Shown here piece by piece: positions 1 to 4,977 of a DNA stretch of 6,250 bases. Each line of letters starts with the position of its first letter. The stretch's first letter is position 1. The DNA is taken from contig JBAZYB010000235.1 of NCBI GenBank assembly GCA_041659545.1, positions 1-6,250 on the forward strand, written 5' to 3'. The position numbers and the translations under genes were made by a program. Source of the stretch: Hyphomicrobium_A sp041659545. GTDB taxonomy: Bacteria; Pseudomonadota; Alphaproteobacteria; Rhizobiales; Hyphomicrobiaceae. The notes beneath the pieces are model-generated. The model did not search any database, was not told the DNA's origin, and was given only the letters and a program-made list of their open reading frames with translations.

Positions 1-170
1 CGGCTATCGCTATCCCGATCACGGGTGACGCGCTCCTCGGTATCGGCCTCGCTGTTGGTGGTGCTGTTGTCACCGCTGTGCTCGCTGGCACCGCATCGTA
101 TCTGTCGATTGTGTCGTCTGGTATCCCAGCGGATTATCAGACCAGCAAGGGCGACCACGCCGCCGGATAA
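1..170 (+). CDS. 3' end of a hydrophobic, probably membrane protein (partial)
   Basis: An open frame enters from the left edge (first whole codon at base 3) and ends at TAA 168-170, giving the last 55 residues of a rightward gene. About residues 9-36 of the fragment are rich in Gly, Ala, Val, Leu and Ile (GIGLAVGGAVVTAVL core) and look like a transmembrane or strongly hydrophobic helix. The tail is polar and ends KGDHAAG. A rho-independent terminator follows the stop by about ten bases, which supports a real gene end. It converges on the minus-strand array. In many actinobacteriophages the rightward arm that ends at such a junction carries structural and lysis genes, so a holin or other membrane protein is possible. 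The N-terminus is missing and no family motif is visible, so no function is assigned. Confidence 0.65.
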   Translation, partial: AIAIPITGDALLGIGLAVGGAVVTAVLAGTASYLSIVSSGIPADYQTSKGDHAAG

Positions 171-226
171 AACAAAAATGCCCCCGTGTCCTGACTCATT
201 CGAGCCGGGCCACGGGGGCTGTTTTT
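170..226. terminator. Bidirectional rho-independent terminator between convergent genes
   Basis: A perfect 9-bp stem, GCCCCCGTG (180-188) with CACGGGGGC (211-219), continues inward with CCTG/CGGG (including one G-T pair) and CTC/GAG, broken by two single mismatches, to an ATTC tetraloop (198-201). On the plus strand it is followed by TGTTTTTG. On the minus strand it is followed by ATTTTTGTTTT. The hairpin therefore has a T-run for both directions and sits between the rightward stop at 170 and the leftward stop at 260. Structure and position are seen directly; termination activity is inferred. Confidence 0.9.
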
Positions 227-232
227 GTGTGC

Positions 233-263
233 GTAAACAAAATTTTGAGAACTTTTTGCTTAC
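233..263. repeat. AT-rich inverted repeat at the end of the leftward array
   Basis: GTAAACAAAA (233-242) pairs with TTTTGCTTAC (254-263) through ten positions, one of them a G-T pair, around an 11-nt loop. It covers the TAA stop (260-262) of the last leftward gene and is clearly AT-rich against its surroundings. There is no T-run directly after it on either strand, so it is not a standard intrinsic terminator. It could protect the 3' end of the leftward message or assist the neighbouring terminator. Function unknown. Confidence 0.45.
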
Positions 264-577
264 CTTTGGGTGTCGGCAACGAGTAACGCCATGATCGCGT
301 CGGCCTCGTGGTTGCGATACTCCGCAAACTCTCCGACCCGTGCTCCGCAATGACATGAGTTACTTCGTCCTATGCCATGTACGAAATGGTGCTTACTAAG
401 TTCCTCCGCGATCTTCTCTCGCGTCAGGCGTGACGCAACCCACTCGGCACCCTCTATGAAGCACCCAATATCTGATGCTCTCAACGCGGAGTCTATGCCG
501 GATTGCGAGTAGACCGGGTAGTGCTGTTCCGCCACCTTTTTTGCTTGTGCCCGCACAGCGGCGATATGGTCAGACAT
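260..577 (-). CDS. Small protein with C-x-C-G zinc-knuckle-like motif, unknown function
   Basis: A 105-residue protein and the last gene of the leftward array. The ATG at 577 is preferred over an in-frame start ten codons upstream because AAGGAGG lies at the right distance before it, and because it gives an 8-nt overlap (ATGTCTGA) with the stop of the upstream gene. The N-terminal half is helical and contains GAEWVASRLT near residue 43, a pattern familiar from small actinobacteriophage proteins. Near the C-terminus C75-x-C77-G is followed after 11 residues by H90 and then x4-I-M, which could form a small metal site together with nearby histidines (H63, H64, H67). The same C-x-C-G-x11-H-x4-I-M spacing occurs in the gene at 2093-2647. 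No enzymatic motif is seen and the function is unknown. Confidence 0.85.
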   Translation of the reverse strand: MSDHIAAVRAQAKKVAEQHYPVYSQSGIDSALRASDIGCFIEGAEWVASRLTREKIAEELSKHHFVHGIGRSNSCHCGARVGEFAEYRNHEADAIMALLVADTQR

Positions 578-794
578 TCGGCTCAACCTCCTTGAAAATT
601 CGCACATGCCCGCTCATGCTGCACTTTCCGCCATCGTCACATGGCTTCGAGTTGCCGATTTGCACAGAAAGCGCCAGGTGGTTCGCCTCGTGCAAGTTGC
701 CCCTATCAAGTTCACGTTTCACTCCGTAAACAAGGAACCTCCCAACAACATGATCCGCAACCCAACGATATGCGCGGTAGGGAACAACTCTCAT
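570..794 (-). CDS. Small hypothetical protein (74 aa)
   Basis: A 74-residue protein. The ATG at 794 shares ATGA with the stop of the gene upstream and follows GAAGGAGAAGGACGA, which contains a good ribosome binding site. Its own stop overlaps the next start by 8 nt. The N-terminal half is basic and aromatic (R-x-VPYRAYRWV), and the C-terminal half contains C52, C58 and H63 in a glycine-rich stretch (PCDDGGKCSMSGH) that could be a partial metal knuckle. There is no signal peptide, membrane segment or recognisable domain. The tight overlaps on both sides support expression as part of the operon. Function unknown. Confidence 0.75.
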   Translation of the reverse strand: MRVVPYRAYRWVADHVVGRFLVYGVKRELDRGNLHEANHLALSVQIGNSKPCDDGGKCSMSGHVRIFKEVEPNV

Positions 795-1123
795 TCGTCC
801 TTCTCCTTCGGCTCCACTGTTTCGTAGTCGCGCACGATCAGCACAGTGTGTCCGAGCGCGCGAATCGAAAACATCTTTGGCGAATTGAGCAGAGCGTCAC
901 GAAACGCGGTCGCCTTGTCGTAATACTCCGGCTTATCGTCCGGTTCGCTGAATGGTGAACGGGCAAGGTTCGGCGCGATCTTCACCTTTGCGAACATCGC
1001 CACCTGAATCTTGCTATTCAGGTAGTGGGCCAGCGGCAGCAAGGCCCATGCCGCGGCCAGCGCGATTGCCAGGCCAGCGATAAGCGCGAATGGGGTCAGC
1101 ACTCCGAGCCAATATTCACTCAC
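791..1123 (-). CDS. Small single-pass membrane protein, unknown function
   Basis: A 110-residue protein. A hydrophobic stretch at about residues 6-34 (LTPFALIAGLAIALAAAWAL core) is a clear transmembrane helix. It is followed by a basic and amphipathic stretch and a charged C-terminus ending EPKEKDE, so a short N-terminus with the rest on the other side of the membrane is likely. The GTG at 1123 is chosen because GGAGG (1132-1136) lies eight bases upstream. A GTG three codons earlier (1132) overlaps that site and has no leader of its own. The start overlaps the upstream stop by 8 nt (GTGAGTGA), and the stop shares ATGA with the next gene. It lacks holin-like multiple helices and is embedded in the early-type array, so a lysis role is not supported. 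The topology prediction is inference. Confidence 0.8.
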   Translation of the reverse strand: MSEYWLGVLTPFALIAGLAIALAAAWALLPLAHYLNSKIQVAMFAKVKIAPNLARSPFSEPDDKPEYYDKATAFRDALLNSPKMFSIRALGHTVLIVRDYETVEPKEKDE

Positions 1124-1421
1124 TTCCCTCACCTCCCCGGAGAAGGGCGAGGATCTCTTTCGCTACGTACTCACCAAAATCGGGAATCTCAGCATTCCAC
1201 CACCGATTGAACGACGCACGGGCCACCTCAGCGATCATCTCCACGGTCACCACAGCGTCAGCCGCCGCGAGAGCTAGTGCCGCGTACTCGGCATACGCTG
1301 GCCTTTCTTTTGCCCACATAGATGGGCGCTCCAGGTAGAACTCTTTTGATTTTTCGAGGTCGCTGCCCCACATCGCTTTCGCCGCAGCAGTCACGCGCGC
1401 TTGCTGTAGATCGTTAGACAT
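1116..1421 (-). CDS. Small Ala-rich helical protein, unknown function
   Basis: A 101-residue protein, almost entirely predicted helical, with an Ala-rich centre (AEYAALALAAADAVV around residues 44-58) followed by VEMIAEVARASFNRWW. There are no cysteines and no membrane-length hydrophobic stretch without charges nearby. The ATG at 1421 is preceded by AAGGAGAG at suitable spacing and overlaps the stop of the upstream gene by 8 nt (ATGTCTAA). The same overlap length recurs at its own 3' end. Ala-rich proteins with this ALAAADAV-type stretch are common small orphans in actinobacteriophages, but no role is known to me. Confidence 0.8.
   Translation of the reverse strand: MSNDLQQARVTAAAKAMWGSDLEKSKEFYLERPSMWAKERPAYAEYAALALAAADAVVTVEMIAEVARASFNRWWNAEIPDFGEYVAKEILALLRGGEGSE
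1132..1136 (-). promoter_or_regulatory. Ribosome binding site that decides the GTG start at 1123
   Basis: GGAGG on the minus strand lies eight bases before GTG 1123. The competing in-frame GTG at 1132 is placed inside or against this site and so cannot use it. The site falls within the 3' end of the upstream gene. Confidence 0.7.
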
Positions 1422-1764
1422 CGGTGTTCTCTCCTTCGTTCAGACCCAAAGCGATTGCTGTTCCACACGGCCAGACTCCCGAGGTGCGCTGACACGTCTT
1501 GCAGAAGCTCTCGATCGGCTCGTCGTGGAACGACTCAGGCTGGTGCAGCTTCGCGACCTCAGCGATACGGGCTAGCAAGACCTCAGCACCCGTGATCGCG
1601 TTCGCGTACTCCATAGCATTCGAGGCCCAACCATCCCGCGCATTCTCTGCTCGCCTCACTCGTTCGATCAGTTCGAGAACTTCCGGCAAATCCAACTGCA
1701 TCCGAATGAAGCTCTTGGACTGTAGGAGTTTCACCTGCTTCTCGGTTTCGTCAATGTCAATCAT
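1414..1764 (-). CDS. Small protein with C-x2-C...WPC C-terminal motif, unknown function
   Basis: A 116-residue protein. The first two thirds are helical and charged (about residues 5-75, including LELIERVRRAEN), probably a coiled coil. The last third contains H74, H80, C88-x2-C91 and W98-P-C100 followed by GTAIALG. The segment RIAEVAKLHQP...C-x2-C...WPC-x-T-x2-AL closely matches the C-terminus of the protein at 3386-3793, so the two share a module that plausibly binds zinc through three Cys and one His. The ATG at 1764 shares ATGA with the upstream stop and follows AAGGGAG at six bases. Function unknown; a protein- or nucleic-acid-binding role is only a guess. Confidence 0.82.
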   Translation of the reverse strand: MIDIDETEKQVKLLQSKSFIRMQLDLPEVLELIERVRRAENARDGWASNAMEYANAITGAEVLLARIAEVAKLHQPESFHDEPIESFCKTCQRTSGVWPCGTAIALGLNEGENTDV

Positions 1765-2096
1765 GTCTCGCTCCCTTCGCGGTATGGGTTCGGCCAGCCG
1801 TCCCCGTCGAACATTTCTAACTTGAGGGTTATGCCATCAGGCTGCCGCTTCGCATAATTCAACGCAGTAGCCACACCCGCATCCCACGCTTCCGCTTTCG
1901 CTTCACGGATCAGCGCGGCCTTCCATCTACGGAAACCGTGCATCGCCTCTCGCCAATCAGCAAACTCCGGTGCGCTCTCATACTCGCCCGGATACTTTGT
2001 TTCAAGCCAGCTAGCGAACTCGTGAAACGCCGTCTCAACCTCGTCAGTAGTGGGCACGTATGTACTCACTGGAACATGGGGCACATACTCGCTCAT
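1761..2096 (-). CDS. Small hypothetical protein with YVPTT and EAWDAG motifs
   Basis: A 111-residue protein. The N-terminus reads MSEYVPHVPVSTYVPTTDEV. The middle is helical and rich in Trp and charged residues, and EAKAEAWDAGVATAL (about 65-79) leads to a C-terminal WPNPYREGS. The combination YVPTT(D/E)EV near the start, EAWDxG in the middle and NPYR near the end is familiar from small actinobacteriophage proteins, so this looks like a member of that widespread orphan group, although I cannot name a family. The ATG at 2096 shares ATGA with the upstream stop and follows AGGGGG at six bases. The 3' end shares ATGA with the next gene. No catalytic motif is visible. Confidence 0.85.
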   Translation of the reverse strand: MSEYVPHVPVSTYVPTTDEVETAFHEFASWLETKYPGEYESAPEFADWREAMHGFRRWKAALIREAKAEAWDAGVATALNYAKRQPDGITLKLEMFDGDGWPNPYREGSET

Positions 2097-2647
2097 TTCA
2101 TTCCCCCTGTCAGGTACTCGGCAACGGCTCGGGTGATCCGCTCTACGTGCAAATCTCCATCCGCTACCGTGCGGAAGTGGAGTTCGGTCTTGGACTTCCT
2201 GAACGGTGCTACTTCTACGTCATATGGAAGTGCTGAGCGCACAACTCTCGCCAGCGCGGCCTCGTCCACGGTGCTCAACGGCTGCACCGAGGCGGCGCGT
2301 AGGTCGATCAGTTCTTGGATCAGGTCGCCAGCGAGTTTGAGCGCAGTTCGGACGCTGTTCTCACTGGGGTCGCTCTTCCATAGATTGCGGATCATGCTCG
2401 GCAAGTGCGGGCTGATGTACTTCGAGGTGGGTGCGCTCTCCGCTTGTGGTGCGACACCCGCAGCGGCTTCGAGAGCTGCACGCATGATCTCCTCCACCTG
2501 GTGCAACGCATGGTCAGCGTCGAGATCAAATAGCCTCCCGCACAGGCACTTCACTCCGAGCCCAAGATGAGAGTCGCGCTGGTGATTCTGCCTCGCCAGA
2601 AACCCAGCATATTTATTCGGCTCGTTCGTTCGGTCGTCAGTAGTCAT
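2093..2647 (-). CDS. Hypothetical protein with N-terminal C-x-C-G zinc-knuckle-like motif
   Basis: A 184-residue protein. The ATG at 2647 is chosen because AAGGAG lies seven bases upstream. The frame extends another 51 codons, but that part lies inside the HNH gene. The start overlaps the HNH stop by 11 nt. Residues 11-60 contain YAGFLARQ, then GLGVKC34-x-C36-G, H46 and H49, and VEEIM, matching the C-x-C-G-x11-H-x4-I-M module of the gene at 260-577. After a low-complexity Ala/Pro linker (about 60-78), the rest (80-184) is mixed helix and strand with LAGDLIQELIDLRAA and a basic FRKSKTELHFRT stretch. No known enzymatic fold is evident. Because its ribosome binding site lies inside the HNH gene, its translation depends on messages that cross that gene. 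Confidence 0.83.
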   Translation of the reverse strand: MTTDDRTNEPNKYAGFLARQNHQRDSHLGLGVKCLCGRLFDLDADHALHQVEEIMRAALEAAAGVAPQAESAPTSKYISPHLPSMIRNLWKSDPSENSVRTALKLAGDLIQELIDLRAASVQPLSTVDEAALARVVRSALPYDVEVAPFRKSKTELHFRTVADGDLHVERITRAVAEYLTGGMK

Positions 2648-3302
2648 CGCTACGCTCCTTTGCTTTCTGGTCGGTTGTGGAATTGGTGCGCGATGGGTGG
2701 TTTCGCCAGTACGCACCTTCCCGCTCTGTGCGGCGACTCCGATACTTGCGCGCTGTCTCGTTGGCGCATTCTCTACACCGTCGCTGCCCTTTCTTGTCAA
2801 GCTTCACGTTCGCATCGGTAAACGGGTGCCCAGACTTGCATTCGCTTTGGAACGCTGGACCTCCATTCGCTCGGCCCCGGCTCACCATGTCTTGCACGTT
2901 GTTGAGTTGAGTTCCGGTTTCTAAATGCTCCGGGTTGAGGCACGGCGGGTTATCGCACCTGTGCCTCACGACAACCTTTGGGTTTAGATCAAACCCGAGC
3001 CACAGGTGCGCAGCTAGGCGGTGGGTGCGCTCTACGTGGTTACCCCAGCTCATTCGCCCGTAGCCGTGTTCGGTCACTGCGCCGGTCCATTCCCAACATC
3101 CATCGCTGGTCACGGTCATTCGCTCTTGCAGGCGTTCCTCAAGTGGCTTAGATGCGCGTTTCCACGTGTCAACGCCGGTTTTCTGAAATCCTGGGCGCTT
3201 ACTTTCGGATGAAATGAGCCGGGCGTAGTGGGTGTTACAAAGCCCACGCGCCTTATGCTTGGTGTCGCAATCATCGACGGAACATTTTCGGGTACCATTC
3301 AC
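2637..3302 (-). CDS. HNH homing-type endonuclease (HNH_3 class)
   Basis: A 221-residue protein in three parts. First is an N-terminal zinc knuckle, C7-x4-C12-x9-C22-x2-H25. Second is an HNH core with C69-W-E-W, GYGR (80-83), THRLAAHLWLG (93-103) and RHRCDNPPCLNPEHL (113-127), giving the HNH residues H114, N123 and H126, with C116 and C121 alongside, then the usual GTxxxN run. Third is a C-terminal Cys/His unit, C155-x3-H159 and C176-x2-C179, followed by a basic ARKYRSRR tail that probably contacts DNA. This is typical of free-standing phage HNH enzymes that nick or cut DNA and promote their own inheritance. The GTG at 3302 follows GGAGGG at about five bases. The gene is preceded by an 83-nt gap with two hairpins and overlaps the next gene by 11 nt. 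The target site is unknown. Confidence 0.93.
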   Translation of the reverse strand: MNGTRKCSVDDCDTKHKARGLCNTHYARLISSESKRPGFQKTGVDTWKRASKPLEERLQERMTVTSDGCWEWTGAVTEHGYGRMSWGNHVERTHRLAAHLWLGFDLNPKVVVRHRCDNPPCLNPEHLETGTQLNNVQDMVSRGRANGGPAFQSECKSGHPFTDANVKLDKKGQRRCRECANETARKYRSRRTEREGAYWRNHPSRTNSTTDQKAKERSDDY

Positions 3303-3307
3303 GGTAG

Positions 3308-3337
3308 CCCTCCAATCAACTAGTACTTGGTTGAGGG
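3308..3337 (-). promoter_or_regulatory. Hairpin that can mask the ribosome binding site of the HNH gene
   Basis: On the minus strand CCCTCAACCAA (3337-3327) can pair with TTGATTGGAGGG (3319-3308) around a 7-nt loop (GTACTAG), making eleven pairs with one bulged G and one C-A mismatch. The whole GGAGGG ribosome binding site of the HNH gene (3313-3308) lies in the 3' arm. The pairing is seen in the sequence. Repression of translation is inferred by analogy with phage T4 homing endonucleases such as I-TevI, whose ribosome binding sites are held in hairpins on early transcripts. Confidence 0.5.
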
Positions 3338-3340
3338 TCA

Positions 3341-3376
3341 GGCCCCGGCAGGTGTTTCCGCACCTGGTTTGGGGCC
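3341..3376. repeat. GC-rich two-part stem-loop upstream of the HNH gene
   Basis: On the plus strand GGCCCC (3341-3346) pairs with GGGGCC (3371-3376), and CAGGTG (3349-3354) pairs with CACCTG (3361-3366). A 2-nt by 4-nt internal loop separates the two 6-bp helices and the end loop is TTTCCG. No T-run follows on either strand, so it is unlikely to be a simple intrinsic terminator. It lies ten bases after the stop of the upstream gene and just before the HNH leader. It may be an element carried with the HNH cassette or a structured RNA controlling it. Confidence 0.7.
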
Positions 3377-3385
3377 GCTCTCATT

Positions 3386-3793
3386 CTACCAAACTTCCGC
3401 ATGATTATGCGGATTTATCAGGTTTTGATCGTTGGAAACATCCTCTAACGCCTGGATAGTCGGGCACGGCCAGCTCGCCACCTCTTGCGACACACCATGA
3501 TCCGCACACCACTTGCACGACTGCACCGGCCCATACCCGAATGACCAGATGAACGGTTCGTGCAGTTCCCACGCTTTCGCGATCCTTGCCATTGCAGCGT
3601 CTCGTTCAGCAGTCACGCGCTCTATCGCAGCGGTCGCGGCATCAGGCCCGCCAGGCTCCCGCAGCATGTCCCGCAGTTTCACCGCCAGGCACGCCGTATG
3701 CTCCATGTAGCACCAGTCCCAGTGGGAGCCGATAGTATCCGCGTAGTACTCGATCACTTCCGCGATCACGCTCTCTGGTGTTTGATTAGTCAT
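3386..3793 (-). CDS. Small protein with C-x2-C...WPC C-terminal motif, unknown function
   Basis: A 135-residue protein. The N-terminal part (about 5-45) is helical with several Trp, Tyr, Cys and His (SHWDWCYMEHTAC). A charged helix follows (52-78: IERVTAERDAAMARIAKAWE). The C-terminal part has H78-E-P, C93-x2-C96-x2-H99 and W108-P-C110-P-T-x2-AL, matching the C-terminal module of the protein at 1414-1764 and likely to bind zinc. The ATG at 3793 shares ATGA with the upstream stop and follows GGAGG at seven bases. The TAG at 3386-3388 is followed by the structured gap before the HNH gene, so this is the last gene before the presumed insertion. Function unknown. Confidence 0.84.
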   Translation of the reverse strand: MTNQTPESVIAEVIEYYADTIGSHWDWCYMEHTACLAVKLRDMLREPGGPDAATAAIERVTAERDAAMARIAKAWELHEPFIWSFGYGPVQSCKWCADHGVSQEVASWPCPTIQALEDVSNDQNLINPHNHAEVW

Positions 3794-4152
3794 CGGTCTA
3801 CCTCCTCCATGTATTTCCGCACCTGCTCGTCGCGCCGTCGCTCAGCAACCTCTACAAGGTGTTGGTTCTCGCGGCGATTCTCTGCTGCGATCTTTGCTCG
3901 CTCTTGCCCTGGCTCGACAACCCAGGACAGAAACGCGCCCCAACACTGGTCACACAGTGTCACATCCGTTCGGGTGAACTTGGGACGCTCGTAAGCGCCC
4001 ATGATGCTCAATCGCTGGCGAATGCTTTGCAGGTGAACAGTGCGCTTGGTCACCTCGACGGTGCCGACAAAGCGTCCAATGAGCGGCAGCTTTGACAGGC
4101 TGACAGGCTCGATGGGCTCTTCGCAGCGTTCGCATTTTCCGTACTCGCTCAT
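3790..4152 (-). CDS. Small four-cysteine zinc-ribbon-like protein
   Basis: A 120-residue protein with two cysteine pairs, C7-x2-C10 near the start and C67-x2-C70 in the middle, as in zinc ribbons where two knuckles hold one zinc. Between them is a mostly strand-like stretch. After the second pair, AFLSWVVEPGQER leads into a long highly charged helix (about 80-120, with ENRRENQH and AERRRDEQ) ending at the stop. The ATG at 4152 is chosen over two in-frame GTG codons at 4167 and 4161 because GAGGG precedes it at a good distance and it leaves a 1-nt gap after the upstream stop. The ribbon plus charged helix suits nucleic-acid or protein binding, for example a small regulator, but nothing here proves that. 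Confidence 0.83.
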   Translation of the reverse strand: MSEYGKCERCEEPIEPVSLSKLPLIGRFVGTVEVTKRTVHLQSIRQRLSIMGAYERPKFTRTDVTLCDQCWGAFLSWVVEPGQERAKIAAENRRENQHLVEVAERRRDEQVRKYMEEVDR

Positions 4153-4153
4153 A

Positions 4154-4657
4154 TCACTCACCCTCACTCTCTACCGGCACCCACGGGCCCACGTGTCGCC
4201 GAACCATCTGCCCGCCGTCGCGCTTCACCCAACTGCCCCCTGTGGACTCACCGAATCTCTGCGCATCTTCCATGCGCTGAAACACTTGCGCAAGCGACCA
4301 TGAGGATGCTTGATCTTCGCCTTCCCAGCTGTACTCCCATTCGCCAGCTTCGAGTTCAGCGATGCGCACCTCGGCCTCGTAACGCTCGGCAGAAATGTTC
4401 GCGATAATGCCCCAAAGATCGGCGGGATTTCGACCGTGCAGCGAGCAGCTTTCTTCCGGCCCGCTGTCGTAGTTGCATCCACCGTCGCACGGGAAATTAG
4501 CCTCAAACCCTTTGACCCGCGCCTCAGCAGCTTCCGCAATGTCAGCGAGTTCCCGAATGTAGATCATCGCATTGTCGAGTTCCCGCGCCATGGCCTTGCC
4601 GAAGTTCGGGGTTGCCAGGAACTTCCGCGCCCCCGCGATCAGTTCAGTGTTCGTCAT
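4154..4657 (-). CDS. Hypothetical protein with CNYDSGPEESCSLHGR-type motif
   Basis: A 167-residue protein. Residues 1-55 are helical (LDNAMIYIRELADIAEAAEARV). Then comes C57-x3-C61-NYDSGPEES-C71-x2-H74-GR, a likely zinc knuckle that I recognise as a recurring motif in actinobacteriophage small proteins. A second helix rich in Ala and Glu follows (about 81-106). The C-terminal domain (107-167) begins EWEYSWEG and ends VRRHVGPWVPVESE, also a recurring phage ending. The ATG at 4657 shares ATGA with the upstream stop and is preceded by AAGGAAAAAGA. The frame extends 14 codons further but without a site of its own. The layout suggests coiled coil, metal knuckle, helix and small beta domain in series. 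Function unknown. Confidence 0.87.
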   Translation of the reverse strand: MTNTELIAGARKFLATPNFGKAMARELDNAMIYIRELADIAEAAEARVKGFEANFPCDGGCNYDSGPEESCSLHGRNPADLWGIIANISAERYEAEVRIAELEAGEWEYSWEGEDQASSWSLAQVFQRMEDAQRFGESTGGSWVKRDGGQMVRRHVGPWVPVESEGE

Positions 4658-4977
4658 TCTTTTTCCTTCCGGTCTTCGGCTTCGAACTCGCGAATCCATA
4701 TCTTGATCGCGTCCACTAGCGGATGCTTCACGTAGTCGGGGAATTGAACGCCGATAGCCGCCAACCTGCCGACCACCAGATGCCGGTATTCCCTGTTCTC
4801 TTCAAGTAGCGTGAGCGTCTGCATGAGTGTGTGCTTCAACCCGCCGCGACCGAAACGCCGTTCATATGTTTCCGGCATCCCACTCACGAAGTCGCGGGGC
4901 CCAGCGTCAGGGTGCGCAGGCCAGTAGGGTCGCCACACGTCTTCGTAGGCGAACTTCTCAAGATCGGTTACTTTCAT
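4654..4977 (-). CDS. Small hypothetical protein (107 aa)
   Basis: A 107-residue protein with no cysteine motif. The start region reads MKVTDLEKFAYEDVWRPYWP, followed by a Pro/Gly-rich segment, a Gly-Arg turn (RRFGRGGL near 41-47), a helix (TLMQTLTLLEENREYRHLVV) and a charged C-terminal helix (IKIWIREFEAEDRKEKE). The ATG at 4977 follows AAAGGAAACGTG. The frame runs 41 codons further upstream, but that part overlaps other genes and lacks a site. The start lies 20 nt inside the upstream gene, and the stop shares ATGA with the next. No family is recognised. Confidence 0.82.
   Translation of the reverse strand: MKVTDLEKFAYEDVWRPYWPAHPDAGPRDFVSGMPETYERRFGRGGLKHTLMQTLTLLEENREYRHLVVGRLAAIGVQFPDYVKHPLVDAIKIWIREFEAEDRKEKE

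Noticed and set aside
25..294. Plus-strand open frame starting in the left-edge gene
   Set aside because: It crosses the bidirectional terminator and the end of the last minus-strand gene. The frame beginning at base 3 and ending at 170, just before the terminator, fits better.
1938..2570. 210-codon plus-strand open frame
   Set aside because: It lies antisense to two well-supported minus-strand genes with good ribosome binding sites and stop/start overlaps. The translation is Ser/Arg/Ala-rich low-quality sequence with no motif.
3303..3385. Intrinsic terminator before the HNH gene
   Set aside because: The hairpin at 3341-3376 is strong but no T-run follows on either strand, so it was recorded as a structured repeat instead.
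4094..4109. Tandem direct repeat GACAGGCT x2
   Set aside because: It lies within a coding region and has only two 8-bp copies, so it is most likely chance or simple codon similarity.
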